A DNA stretch of 33,973 bases from the NCBI GenBank assembly GCA_038198445.1, contig JBBPZZ010000064.1:1-33973 (forward strand), read 5' to 3'. Shown here in pieces: positions 16,001-23,337 of this stretch. The position numbers were made by a program, and so were the translations under genes. The notes beneath the pieces were generated by a model. It made no database searches, had not been told where the DNA came from, and saw nothing but the letters and a program-made list of their open reading frames with translations. The DNA comes from JACDDK01 sp038198445. GTDB lineage: Bacteria > Actinomycetota > Rubrobacteria > Rubrobacterales > Rubrobacteraceae. Within the stretch, counting starts at the first letter, position 1, and every line of letters begins with the position of its first letter.

Positions 16001-16656
16001 ATGGGCAGTCGCGCAAGTTGAGCGTCGCCGTGCCGAAGGGCGCCATCTTCGAGGACGCGCTGCGCGCGCTCGGGAGCGCGGGGCTTCCGGTCGGGGTGCT
16101 GCGCGAAGACGGGCGCAGGCTCCTATACGAGACCGAGAGGGTCGAGTTCATCATCAGCCGCCCCTCGGATGTGCCGGTCTTTGTCGAATATGGGGCGGCG
16201 GATATCGGGATCGTGGGGAAAGACGTGCTGGAGGAGCAGGAACCGAACGTGGTGGAGCTAAGAGACCTCGGAACGGGCGCGTGTCAAATGATCCTGGCCG
16301 CCCCCGCCGGTGACGCGGAGAGGGTGCGCGAGGAGATCGACCGGGCGGAGGTCGTGCGTGTAGGGACCAAGTTCCCGAACACAGCGCGGCGCTACTTCGA
16401 GTCGCTGGGACGGCAGGCGGAGATCATCAAGCTCAATGGATCCATAGAGCTTGCACCGCTCGTCGGCCTGTCTGAGTGCATCGTGGACCTGACCGCGACC
16501 GGCACGACCCTGCGCGAGAACAACCTCGTAATTCTGGATGAGATCTCCTACTCCACCGCTCGTTTGATCTGTAACCGCGGCGCGTACCGGCTCCGTAACC
16601 GCGAGATCTCCACCCTTGCCGCCGCCATGCAACAGGCCGGGAGCCGGAATGGTTAG
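15997..16656 (+). CDS. hisG: ATP phosphoribosyltransferase, short-form catalytic subunit
   Basis: 219 aa, the length of the HisZ-dependent short HisG, without the C-terminal regulatory domain. The start is GTG 15997, overlapping the hisZ TGA (GTGA). Motifs: VAVPKGAIFEDAL at the N-terminus, ISRPSDVPVFVEYGAADIGIVGKDVL, the ATP/PRPP-contacting VGTKFPNTARRYF, and the PRPP loop DLTATGTTLREN. It catalyses the first step of histidine synthesis, ATP plus PRPP to phosphoribosyl-ATP. It overlaps hisD by eight bases, so coupling of translation is likely. Confidence 0.95.
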   Translation: MNGQSRKLSVAVPKGAIFEDALRALGSAGLPVGVLREDGRRLLYETERVEFIISRPSDVPVFVEYGAADIGIVGKDVLEEQEPNVVELRDLGTGACQMILAAPAGDAERVREEIDRAEVVRVGTKFPNTARRYFESLGRQAEIIKLNGSIELAPLVGLSECIVDLTATGTTLRENNLVILDEISYSTARLICNRGAYRLRNREISTLAAAMQQAGSRNG

Positions 16657-17902
16657 AAAGCTCGACGCTCGCGATCGGACCGCCGGAGACATAGTAACCG
16701 AACTACGGCGTCCGGGTGGGTTCCTCTCTCCAAAAGTTCGCGACGTTGCCCGCGAAATCGTCGGGGACGTGCGCGACCGGGGCGACGAGGCGCTACTCGA
16801 GTACACGGAACGCTTCGATGGTGTGCGCCCTGACCCCATCCGCGTCCCAGCCGAGGAAATAGCAGACGCTCGTGAGTCCTTGCCGTCGGAGATCGAAGAA
16901 TCGTTCCTCTTCGCGATAGAGAACGTCCGAACTTTTCACAAGCGGGAGATGGACCGCCCCTGGGAGCAATCGCGTGGCGGGGCGACGACGGGCCAGCGGG
17001 TGCGGCCTTTGCGGCGGGCCGGCCTCTACGTCCCCGGCGGACACGGGGCCTACCCGAGCACCCTGATCATGGCGGCGGTCCCGGCGCAGGTCGCCGGCGT
17101 CGGCGACATCTGTGTCTGTGTTCCGCCGGGACGGGATGGGAAGATCAGCCGCTGGGTGCTCGCCGTGGCGGGCCTTTTGGGATTGGAGGAAATCTATACC
17201 GTCGGCGGGGCGCAGGCGATCGGCGCTATGGCTTACGGCACGGAGAGTATCCCGGCGGTCAACAAGATCGTTGGACCCGGCAACGACTACGTGACGGCGG
17301 CGAAGCTCGAAGTCTTCGGGGTCGTCGGAGTAGACGCCCCGCAAGGACCGAGCGAGGTAGTGGTTATCGCCGACGCGAGCGCCTTCCCGGAGCGCGTCGC
17401 CCGTGATCTTATGGCCCAGGCCGAACACCTCTCGGGCGCTTCGGCGATCCTTCTGACCCCGGACGAGCGGCTTATCGAAAGCGTGGAGCCTCTCCCCTCG
17501 GGAGAGCCGGCGGAGCTTATTACTCTGGTCCGGGTGGAGGATGCGCGCCAGGCGGTCGGGATCTCGAACCTCTATGCGCCGGAGCACGCGCATGTCATCT
17601 CCGAGGATTACGAGACTATCCTGCAAGACCTCGACGCCGTAGGCATGGTCGCCATCGGAGACTTCAGCCCCGTCGCGCTCGGAGACTACGCCGCCGGACC
17701 ATCGCACGCCCTTCCGACCGGGGGCGCCGCCGCGTGGGCCTCCGCTCTCGGCACCCACGACTTCATCGCGCGCACCAACTACATCCACTTCACTCAGGAG
17801 GCGCTGGAGGAGATCGGGCCGCACGTCGAGCGCCTCGCCCGCCTGGAGGGCTTCGAGAACCACGCCGCGAGCGTCGAAGTTCGGCGCCACAGGGAACCGT
17901 GA
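16649..17902 (+). CDS. hisD: Histidinol dehydrogenase
   Basis: 417 aa from ATG 16649, inside the end of hisG; an upstream ATG at 16616 would overlap hisG more and is less likely. Motifs: RRAGLYVPGGHGAYPSTLIMAAVPAQVAG, VGGAQAIGAMAYG, KIVGPGNDYVTAAK, and QGPSEVVVIAD. AQAEH(L)SGASAIL carries zinc-ligand and catalytic-region residues. EHAHVIS and DYAAGPSHALPTGG close the active site. It carries out the last two oxidations, histidinol to histidine, with NAD and zinc. Its TGA overlaps the ATG of the next gene (TGATG). Confidence 0.95.
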   Translation: MVRKLDARDRTAGDIVTELRRPGGFLSPKVRDVAREIVGDVRDRGDEALLEYTERFDGVRPDPIRVPAEEIADARESLPSEIEESFLFAIENVRTFHKREMDRPWEQSRGGATTGQRVRPLRRAGLYVPGGHGAYPSTLIMAAVPAQVAGVGDICVCVPPGRDGKISRWVLAVAGLLGLEEIYTVGGAQAIGAMAYGTESIPAVNKIVGPGNDYVTAAKLEVFGVVGVDAPQGPSEVVVIADASAFPERVARDLMAQAEHLSGASAILLTPDERLIESVEPLPSGEPAELITLVRVEDARQAVGISNLYAPEHAHVISEDYETILQDLDAVGMVAIGDFSPVALGDYAAGPSHALPTGGAAAWASALGTHDFIARTNYIHFTQEALEEIGPHVERLARLEGFENHAASVEVRRHREP

Positions 17903-18330
17903 TGGGAACGGTGGAGGTAAAGGAGATGGTGTCGGAGGAAGAGGTGGACGCCGCCTTCGAGGTGATGCGCCAGCTCCGGACGCACCTCGAACACGGCGAG
18001 TACGTGAAGCGCATTAGGCGGATGCGCGAGGGCGGCTACCGGCTCGCGGCGGTAATAGACGGCGACCGGGTAAGGTGCGTGGCGGGGTTCCGGGTGCAGG
18101 AGTTCCTGTATACCGGCAGGCATCTGTACGTGGACGACCTCATAACCGACGGGGAGTCGCGTTCGAGCAGACACGGCAAGACGATGCTCGGATGGCTCGC
18201 CGAAGAGGCCAAAAGGAATGGCTGCGGGCAGCTGCACCTCGACTCGGGCGTGCAGCGTCGGGAGGCGCACCGCTTCTACTTCAGGGAGGGGATGGGCATC
18301 TCCTCCTTCCATTTCTCCACAGAGATCTAA
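17902..18330 (+). CDS. GNAT-family acetyltransferase inside the his operon
   Basis: 142 aa from ATG 17902, overlapping the hisD stop by one base. The GNAT fold is shown by the strand pattern and by YVDDLITDGESRSSRHGKTMLGWLAEEAKRNGCGQLHLDSGVQRREAHRFYFREGM. SSRHGKTM stands at the acetyl-CoA pyrophosphate-loop position (usual form Q/RxxGxG/A), and HRFYFREGM is the C-terminal helix motif. The substrate is unknown. It sits where hisC is often found (hisD-hisC-hisB), and it does not resemble an aminotransferase. A link to histidine biology is suggested only by the tight operon position. The next gene follows after 21 bases. Confidence 0.85.
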   Translation: MGTVEVKEMVSEEEVDAAFEVMRQLRTHLEHGEYVKRIRRMREGGYRLAAVIDGDRVRCVAGFRVQEFLYTGRHLYVDDLITDGESRSSRHGKTMLGWLAEEAKRNGCGQLHLDSGVQRREAHRFYFREGMGISSFHFSTEI

Positions 18331-18351
18331 GACAACACGACCGGAGGGAAG

Positions 18352-18936
18352 ATGACACGAACGGGACGGGCCGAGCGGAAAACGGGGGAGACTTTCGTCC
18401 GGGTGAGTCTGGAGTTGGACGGGACCGGAGAGGCGCAAGTCTCGACGGGCGTTGGGTTCCTGGACCACCTGCTGCACCTCCTCGCCCATCACTCGGGCAT
18501 CGACTTGGAAGTAGAAGCGAAGGGCGACACCTGGGTGGACGACCACCACACCGTCGAGGATACGGGTCTCGTGCTCGGCCGCGCCTTCGACGAAGCTCTT
18601 GGAGACCGGACGGGGATAGTGCGCTTCGCCAACGCGAGCGCGCCGCTCATAGAGGCGCTCTCCACGGTCGTCGTGGACCTCGGTGGCCGCAGCCACCTCA
18701 CCTGCAACCTGGGACCGATGCCGGAGAAGATCGGTACTTTCGACACGGAGCTTTTCCACGAGTTCCTCAGGGCCTTTACGCAGTACGGACACTTTACCCT
18801 GCACCTCAACTGCCACTACGGCGATAACGCCCACCACAAGGTCGAATCCGGTGTAAAAGCGATGGCCGTCGCGCTGAGAGAGGGCATCTCCCCTCGGGTA
18901 GCCGGCAGCGCCTCCACGAAAGGCGTAATAGATTGA
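18352..18936 (+). CDS. hisB: Imidazoleglycerol-phosphate dehydratase
   Basis: 194 aa from ATG 18352, with GGAGG just upstream. It is the monofunctional dehydratase without the phosphatase domain. The two metal-binding repeats of the fold are visible: GFLDHLLHLLAHHSGID with DDHHTVEDTG, and FHEFLRAFTQYGHFTLH with NAHHKVESGVKA. It converts imidazole glycerol phosphate to imidazole acetol phosphate, with manganese. Its TGA overlaps the TTG start of hisH. Confidence 0.95.
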   Translation: MTRTGRAERKTGETFVRVSLELDGTGEAQVSTGVGFLDHLLHLLAHHSGIDLEVEAKGDTWVDDHHTVEDTGLVLGRAFDEALGDRTGIVRFANASAPLIEALSTVVVDLGGRSHLTCNLGPMPEKIGTFDTELFHEFLRAFTQYGHFTLHLNCHYGDNAHHKVESGVKAMAVALREGISPRVAGSASTKGVID

Positions 18937-19547
18937 ACGTCGCCGTGATCGACTACGACGCGGGCAACACGCTCTCGGTGACGCGAGCCCTTGAAAAGGC
19001 CGGGGCGTCCGTGGACCTCACCACGGACCCGGAACGGGTTGCGGACGCCGACGCCGTCGTGTTGCCGGGGGTCGGCGCCTTCGGCGACTGCGTAAAGAAA
19101 CTGGAGCAGCGGGGTATGGATGTCGCCTGCCGCGATGCGTACAGGAGCGGCAAGCCGTTTCTGGCAGTATGCGTGGGCCTGCAGGTGCTCTTCGAAGGCT
19201 CCGAGGAGTCGCCTAGAGCGGAGGGACTCGGCATCCTGCCGGGTACCAACAGACGCTTCAAGGCCGGGAACCTCAAGGTGCCGCACATGGGTTGGAACGC
19301 GATAGATCTTGCGCGGGAGCATCCCGTGCTCGACGGGCTCGACGGCGAGACGTTCTACTTCGTCCACTCGTACTATGCGGATCCCGAGGCGCCCGAAGAC
19401 CTCGTCGGGACCGCCGACTACGGTGTCCGGTTCTGCGCGGCGGCGGGCCGGAAGAATCTGGCCGCCGTCCAGTTCCATCCCGAGAAGAGCAGCCGGGCGG
19501 GCCTGAAACTCTACGAGAACTTCCTCGCATGGGCGCGGAGCCTGTAA
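18933..19547 (+). CDS. hisH: Imidazole glycerol phosphate synthase, glutaminase subunit
   Basis: 204 aa from TTG 18933, overlapping hisB (TTGA). It is a class I glutamine amidotransferase: LPGVGAFGDC forms the oxyanion-side loop, C80 in FLAVCVGLQ is the nucleophile, and H182 and E184 in VQFHPEKSS complete the triad. It supplies ammonia from glutamine to HisF. The nucleophile elbow reads AVCVGLQ instead of the common GICLGMQ, a mild variation. HisF, its obligate partner, is not in the window and must be encoded elsewhere. Confidence 0.95.
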   Translation: MNVAVIDYDAGNTLSVTRALEKAGASVDLTTDPERVADADAVVLPGVGAFGDCVKKLEQRGMDVACRDAYRSGKPFLAVCVGLQVLFEGSEESPRAEGLGILPGTNRRFKAGNLKVPHMGWNAIDLAREHPVLDGLDGETFYFVHSYYADPEAPEDLVGTADYGVRFCAAAGRKNLAAVQFHPEKSSRAGLKLYENFLAWARSL

Positions 19548-19551
19548 CCGC

Positions 19552-20280
19552 GTGATGGATTTCACCGTCTACCCGGCCATAGACCTTCGCGGCGGCCGCT
19601 GCGTGCGCCTCAAGCAGGGGGACTTCGAGCGGATAAAGGAGTACGACGCGGACCCTATCGCGCGCGCCAGGGAGTGGGAGCGGCGCGGTGCTCCAGCGTT
19701 ACACGTCGTAGACCTCGACGGCGCGAAAGAGGGACATCCCGCGCAGTTGGATCTCATCAAGGAGATCACGGCTTCCGTGGACGTGCCGGTTCAGGTAGGG
19801 GGAGGTGTCCGTACTCTGGAAGACCTCCGCGCGGTGCTCGCCTCGGGCGCGAGCCGGGTGGTGATGGGTACGGCCGCGGTAGGAGACAGGGATCTGCGCC
19901 TGCGGGCCGTGGAAGAGGCTGGGGTGGCGCTTGTCGTGGCGGTGGACGCCAGGGACGGTATCGTTGCGACCCATGGCTGGCGGGAGGCCAGCGGCATCCA
20001 GGTAATGGACCTGGCCGACGAGTTGGTAGCGGATGGCGTGTGCACTGTTCTGTATACCGACGTTGCCAGGGACGGCATGGACCGCGGGGCGGCGTTGGAA
20101 GAGACGGCCGCCGTCGCGCGGGTAATTCCGACCATCGCAAGCGGCGGGGTACGCGGCGTGGAAGACGTTATCGCTCTGACAAAGATCGGCGGCGGCGTCG
20201 TTGGCGTGGTGGTGGGTACGGCGCTCTACGAAGAGCGTGTGACCCTAGAGGAGTTGGTGTCTGCCCAGCAGGCCGGCTAG
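19552..20280 (+). CDS. hisA: Phosphoribosyl-formimino AICAR-phosphate isomerase
   Basis: 242 aa from GTG 19552, or ATG 19555 one codon later. It is a (beta/alpha)8 barrel with two phosphate-binding halves: YPAIDLRGGRCVRLKQGD at the start with the catalytic Asp, VQVGGGVRTLEDL, VVMGTAAV, YTDVARDGM with the second catalytic Asp region, and IASGGVRGVEDV. It isomerises ProFAR to PRFAR in histidine synthesis. In some actinobacteria the same protein (PriA) also serves tryptophan synthesis; that cannot be told from sequence by eye. It is the last his gene; hisF and hisIE do not follow. Confidence 0.93.
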   Translation: MMDFTVYPAIDLRGGRCVRLKQGDFERIKEYDADPIARAREWERRGAPALHVVDLDGAKEGHPAQLDLIKEITASVDVPVQVGGGVRTLEDLRAVLASGASRVVMGTAAVGDRDLRLRAVEEAGVALVVAVDARDGIVATHGWREASGIQVMDLADELVADGVCTVLYTDVARDGMDRGAALEETAAVARVIPTIASGGVRGVEDVIALTKIGGGVVGVVVGTALYEERVTLEELVSAQQAG

Positions 20281-20340
20281 CCTCAAAAAAGTTGTCGAAA
20301 ATTACTCATGTGGGTATGGTGCTGGCCCTGACGACGCTTG

Positions 20341-20378
20341 GCGCGTCGCAAACCCGCCATCCGGAACGCGCTCTTTTT
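20341..20378 (+). terminator. Candidate intrinsic terminator of the his operon
   Basis: GCGCGT (20341-20346) pairs perfectly with ACGCGC (20366-20371) across a 19-base loop, followed by TCTTTTT. An alternative hairpin, CGACGC/GCGTCG at 20332-20348, overlaps it. The T-run overlaps the stop codon of the convergent gene at 20377. Confidence 0.5.
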
Positions 20379-20688
20379 ATATCTCCAGGTAGGAAGTCTT
20401 TGGCTCGCCTTCGTCGTACTTCACGGATTGGAGCGTCCGCCACGAGAACTTGGCGAGCGACTCGTCGGTCGGCCTACCGGATACCTCTGGCGCGGCGCCG
20501 GCGATTGCGGCCCTGGCGGTCTCCGTGGCGTCATCGAGGGCGGCGCTGATCTCATAGGCGCGGGCGGCCTGATATTTGACCCGTAGCTGGTGGGGAGCCC
20601 CGTTCTCGAACGCGAATGTTAGCTCGTATTCTTCGGTGCGGCTCTCGAAGTCTCCCACGCGGCGGGCTGTGCAACTGAGTTCCAGCAT
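20377..20688 (-). CDS. Hypothetical protein, 103 aa
   Basis: I do not recognise the family. The protein is mixed alpha/beta in appearance: the first half reads as beta strands (MLELSCTARR, YELTFAFENG, HQLRVKYQAAR) and a helical stretch follows (AYEISAALDDATETARAAIAGA). There is no signal peptide, membrane segment or Cys motif beyond one Cys. It is convergent with hisA and divergent from the penicillin-binding protein. It has an extended -10 box (TGATACGAT) ending exactly six bases before the ATG and no Shine-Dalgarno sequence. This supports both the start and a leaderless mRNA. Confidence 0.6.
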   Translation of the reverse strand: MLELSCTARRVGDFESRTEEYELTFAFENGAPHQLRVKYQAARAYEISAALDDATETARAAIAGAAPEVSGRPTDESLAKFSWRTLQSVKYDEGEPKTSYLEI

Positions 20689-20694
20689 AAAGGC

Positions 20695-20703
20695 ATCGTA
20701 TCA
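20695..20703 (-). promoter_or_regulatory. Extended -10 box of the 103-aa gene, leaderless start
   Basis: The minus strand reads TGATACGAT, then GCCTTT, then the ATG at 20688. The predicted transcription start is at the start codon. No clear -35 is seen. Confidence 0.45.
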
Positions 20704-20718
20704 TCTACACGACGCGAA

Positions 20719-20747
20719 TTATCCGTGATAACCGATTAAGGTAGACT
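20719..20747 (+). promoter_or_regulatory. Candidate promoter of the penicillin-binding protein gene
   Basis: TTATCC (20719-20724), a 17-base spacer, then TAGACT (20742-20747), 14 bases before the GTG start. GGAGAG before the start serves as ribosome binding site. Match to consensus is moderate. Confidence 0.4.
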
Positions 20748-20761
20748 TACGCCGGAGAGTC

Positions 20762-22726
20762 GTGAACAGCTTCTTCCAAACTAGCAAAAAGGCGACCGGA
20801 AAGCGCCGCGCGGGCTGGATAGTGTGGATACTCCGGACCTTCTTCAACCTCGCCCTGATTTTCTCCGTCGCATTTCTCGTACTGGTGACGGGTGTCTATC
20901 TCTTGGTGGTCAAGGACTATGGCAATCGGCTCGACCGCCGGTACCCGGAGCTCGCGCAGAACTCCTATGTGTACGATGGCAAGGGAAACCGGATCGGCGA
21001 GTTCCAGGCGGAGCAGGACCGGGAGACAGTGGGACCGAAGGGACTCGGCAAGATTTTGCCGAAAGCAGTCGTGGCTACCGAGGACCGGCGCTTCTACGAA
21101 CACTTCGGGGTTGACCTGGAGGGTGTCTCGCGGGCGGCGTGGACCGACCTCCAGGCGCGCGGCGTTCAGGAGGGTGGGTCCACGATTACCGAGCAACTCA
21201 TGAAGAACCTCTTCATCCCGGAGGATGACCGCGCCAGGGTCTCGTTCTGGCGGCGTTTCGTCCAGTCGGCGCTCGCCTTCGACTACGAACGGAAACATAC
21301 GAAGGCGGAGATCCTGACCGGATACCTGAACACTGTCTACTTCGGGGACGGGGCCTACGGCGCCCAGGCGGCGACGCAACACTACTTCGGCGAGAGCGCC
21401 AGTGACCTCAACCTTTCCCAGGCCGCCGCCCTCGCAGGATTTCTCCATGCGCCCTCGACTTACGTGAGAGGAAGCAGCGCCGCAGACGTAAACCGCGCCA
21501 CCGGGCGACGCGACGAGGTTCTCAAACTGATGAAGCATCAGGGCTACATCTCTGTCCGGGAGTATGAAAAAGCAAAGGCCGCGCCTCTAAAATTCGCCCC
21601 GGACCCTCCGCCCGAAGACCCCGCGTATAAGCCGTTTATCGAGAAAGTGCGCCGCGAGGTGCGAGACCATCTTGGGGACAAGGCTCTTAAACAAGGCGGA
21701 CTGGATATCCACACGACGCTCAAGCCGGAGATGCAGCACCAGGCCGTCGAGACCACTAAGCAGACGCTTCCTTTAAGCTCGGACCCTTCGGCGGCCGTGG
21801 TTACCGTCGAGCCGCAGAGCGGGGCCATCCGCGTGCTGGCCGGAGAGAAAGGTAACTTCAACCTCGCGCTCGATGCTCGCCGTCAGCCCGGAAGCTCTTT
21901 TAAGGCTTTCGTACTGGCGGCGGCCCTGAAAAAAGGCATCTCGCCCGAGTCCATCTACCTCTCGCGCGACCTCGACATCCGGTTCCAGGACCAGGACTAC
22001 TCCATCCGCAACTACGACGACATACAGCGGGGTCCCATCTCGCTCTACGAGGCGATGGCCGAGTCGGACAACACGGTGTTCGTGCAGCTCGCCATGGAGG
22101 TTGGTCTCAAGAAAGTCGTCAACGCGGCCCACGATCTCGGGGTGAAGGAACCTCTGGACCCGTATCCTTCTACGGCCATTGGTGGACTGGGAACCGGCGT
22201 GAACGCATTGGACATGGCGTCAGCCTACGCCACCTTCGCCGGTGGCGGAGTCTATCGCGAGCCGTACACGGTCGAGACCGTAGACCACGCCAGCTACGGC
22301 AAGACCGAGTCTGTCTACGATCACCGGCTGATTGGGCGACGGGTGATGTCCGGAAACGAGGCTGCTGCCGCCACGCAGGTTCTACGGGAGGTCGTAAAGT
22401 CGGGGACTGCCTCCCGGTTCCACGACCTGGATCACGACATAGGACTTCCCTCCGCCGGCAAGACCGGCACGACGGACGACTTCGCCGACGCCTGGTACGT
22501 GGGCTTCACGCCGCGGCTCTCGACCGCCGTCTGGATCGGCTACCCGGAGAGCCGGCGTTCGATGGTTGGAGTGCATGGTCTGGATGAGGTAAACGGCGAG
22601 ACTTTGCCGTTGGATCTCTGGGCTACCTATATGGCTCAGGTTACCAAAGGAGACCCCGCGCTGGATTTCCCCGAGCCGGACCTCGGAGAGTTTACGATCT
22701 TGGATCGGAGCAACCCCGGTTCTTGA
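20762..22726 (+). CDS. Class A penicillin-binding protein (transglycosylase/transpeptidase)
   Basis: 654 aa from GTG 20762. A membrane anchor (about 19-51) follows a basic cytoplasmic tail. The GT51 glycosyltransferase domain (about 80-240) has VATEDRRFYEHFGVD with catalytic Glu, GGSTITEQLMKN, and EILTGYLNTVYFGDGAYGAQAA. The transpeptidase domain has SSFK (S378-K381), SDN (435-437) and KTGT (567-570), the three penicillin-binding motifs. It polymerises lipid II and crosslinks peptidoglycan outside the membrane. There is no PASTA or long C-terminal extension. Length and domain order are typical. Confidence 0.95.
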   Translation: MNSFFQTSKKATGKRRAGWIVWILRTFFNLALIFSVAFLVLVTGVYLLVVKDYGNRLDRRYPELAQNSYVYDGKGNRIGEFQAEQDRETVGPKGLGKILPKAVVATEDRRFYEHFGVDLEGVSRAAWTDLQARGVQEGGSTITEQLMKNLFIPEDDRARVSFWRRFVQSALAFDYERKHTKAEILTGYLNTVYFGDGAYGAQAATQHYFGESASDLNLSQAAALAGFLHAPSTYVRGSSAADVNRATGRRDEVLKLMKHQGYISVREYEKAKAAPLKFAPDPPPEDPAYKPFIEKVRREVRDHLGDKALKQGGLDIHTTLKPEMQHQAVETTKQTLPLSSDPSAAVVTVEPQSGAIRVLAGEKGNFNLALDARRQPGSSFKAFVLAAALKKGISPESIYLSRDLDIRFQDQDYSIRNYDDIQRGPISLYEAMAESDNTVFVQLAMEVGLKKVVNAAHDLGVKEPLDPYPSTAIGGLGTGVNALDMASAYATFAGGGVYREPYTVETVDHASYGKTESVYDHRLIGRRVMSGNEAAAATQVLREVVKSGTASRFHDLDHDIGLPSAGKTGTTDDFADAWYVGFTPRLSTAVWIGYPESRRSMVGVHGLDEVNGETLPLDLWATYMAQVTKGDPALDFPEPDLGEFTILDRSNPGS

Positions 22727-22752
22727 GCAGACGGCTTCCCGAATGATATAAC
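22723..22752 (+). promoter_or_regulatory. Promoter of the 150-aa gene with leaderless spacing
   Basis: TTGAGC (22723-22728), an 18-base spacer, then TATAAC (22747-22752) with TGA in front, making an extended -10. Six bases then lead to the GTG at 22759, so transcription should begin at the start codon. The -35 overlaps the stop codon of the penicillin-binding protein gene. Confidence 0.55.
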
Positions 22753-22758
22753 CGCCTC

Positions 22759-23211
22759 GTGGAACTGAGAGAACTTTTCGGTGGCTCGTTCGTCAACTGG
22801 GAAGGCGTAACCGACTCGTGGGCCAAGCGGACCATGTCGTCGCGGCTCCTGCTCTTCGCCGCGCGTCATTATCTTCAGAGATCAAACACCCCGGCGGACC
22901 CTGCCAGGGTAGATCTCATGCAAGCCGCAAGGCTCCCGGACGAGATAAAACAGGCCTTCGCCGCGCCTCCGTCGTCCGGTGATCCGGCGTCGGACGTTTG
23001 GGGTGAGTTTGTGGACGCGGCGGTCGCGGCGGAGCTCGAAATGGTCTCTTATGGAGAGCGCCCGCCACTGCTGAACGAACTGCGCGCCGGTCTACAACAG
23101 GCCGCGACCGAGGCTGGGGAGACGTCGGATCTCGGCCGGTGGTTCATCGCCCGGCACGATACGCTTCCAGGCGCCGACCTGGCCGACAATCCCGGCTACC
23201 TTCCGGTTTAG
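22759..23211 (+). CDS. Hypothetical protein, 150 aa
   Basis: Family not recognised. It is soluble, mostly helical and acidic, with no signal peptide and no Cys. Features are an N-terminal ELRELFGGSFVNWEG, a central PPSSGDP linker at about residue 75, and a C-terminal RWFIARHDTLPGADLADNPGYLPV. The GTG start is supported by the extended -10 exactly six bases before it; there is no Shine-Dalgarno sequence. It lies 32 bases after the penicillin-binding protein gene but appears to have its own promoter, so a shared role is not certain. Confidence 0.6.
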   Translation: MELRELFGGSFVNWEGVTDSWAKRTMSSRLLLFAARHYLQRSNTPADPARVDLMQAARLPDEIKQAFAAPPSSGDPASDVWGEFVDAAVAAELEMVSYGERPPLLNELRAGLQQAATEAGETSDLGRWFIARHDTLPGADLADNPGYLPV

Positions 23212-23254
23212 GACCGCTCCGCTGTGGATTCGGCGCGAGTCCGCCGCAAGTGTG

Positions 23255-23283
23255 TTTACCGGAGTTTTGGGTTGCAATAGAAT
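23255..23283 (+). promoter_or_regulatory. Candidate promoter of the malic enzyme gene
   Basis: TTTACC (23255-23260), a 17-base spacer, and TAGAAT (23278-23283) fit a housekeeping sigma promoter. The 5' leader would be about 48 bases and includes the GAGAGGGG ribosome binding site. Confidence 0.5.
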
Positions 23284-23337
23284 TCGCGTCGAAGAGTCCT
23301 GAATGAGGCTGACTCCAACGGGAGAGGGGTTACGAAC

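Noticed and set aside
19552..20280. Calling the isomerase PriA (dual histidine/tryptophan)
   Set aside because: The residues that separate PriA from HisA cannot be judged by eye, and the his operon context fits HisA.
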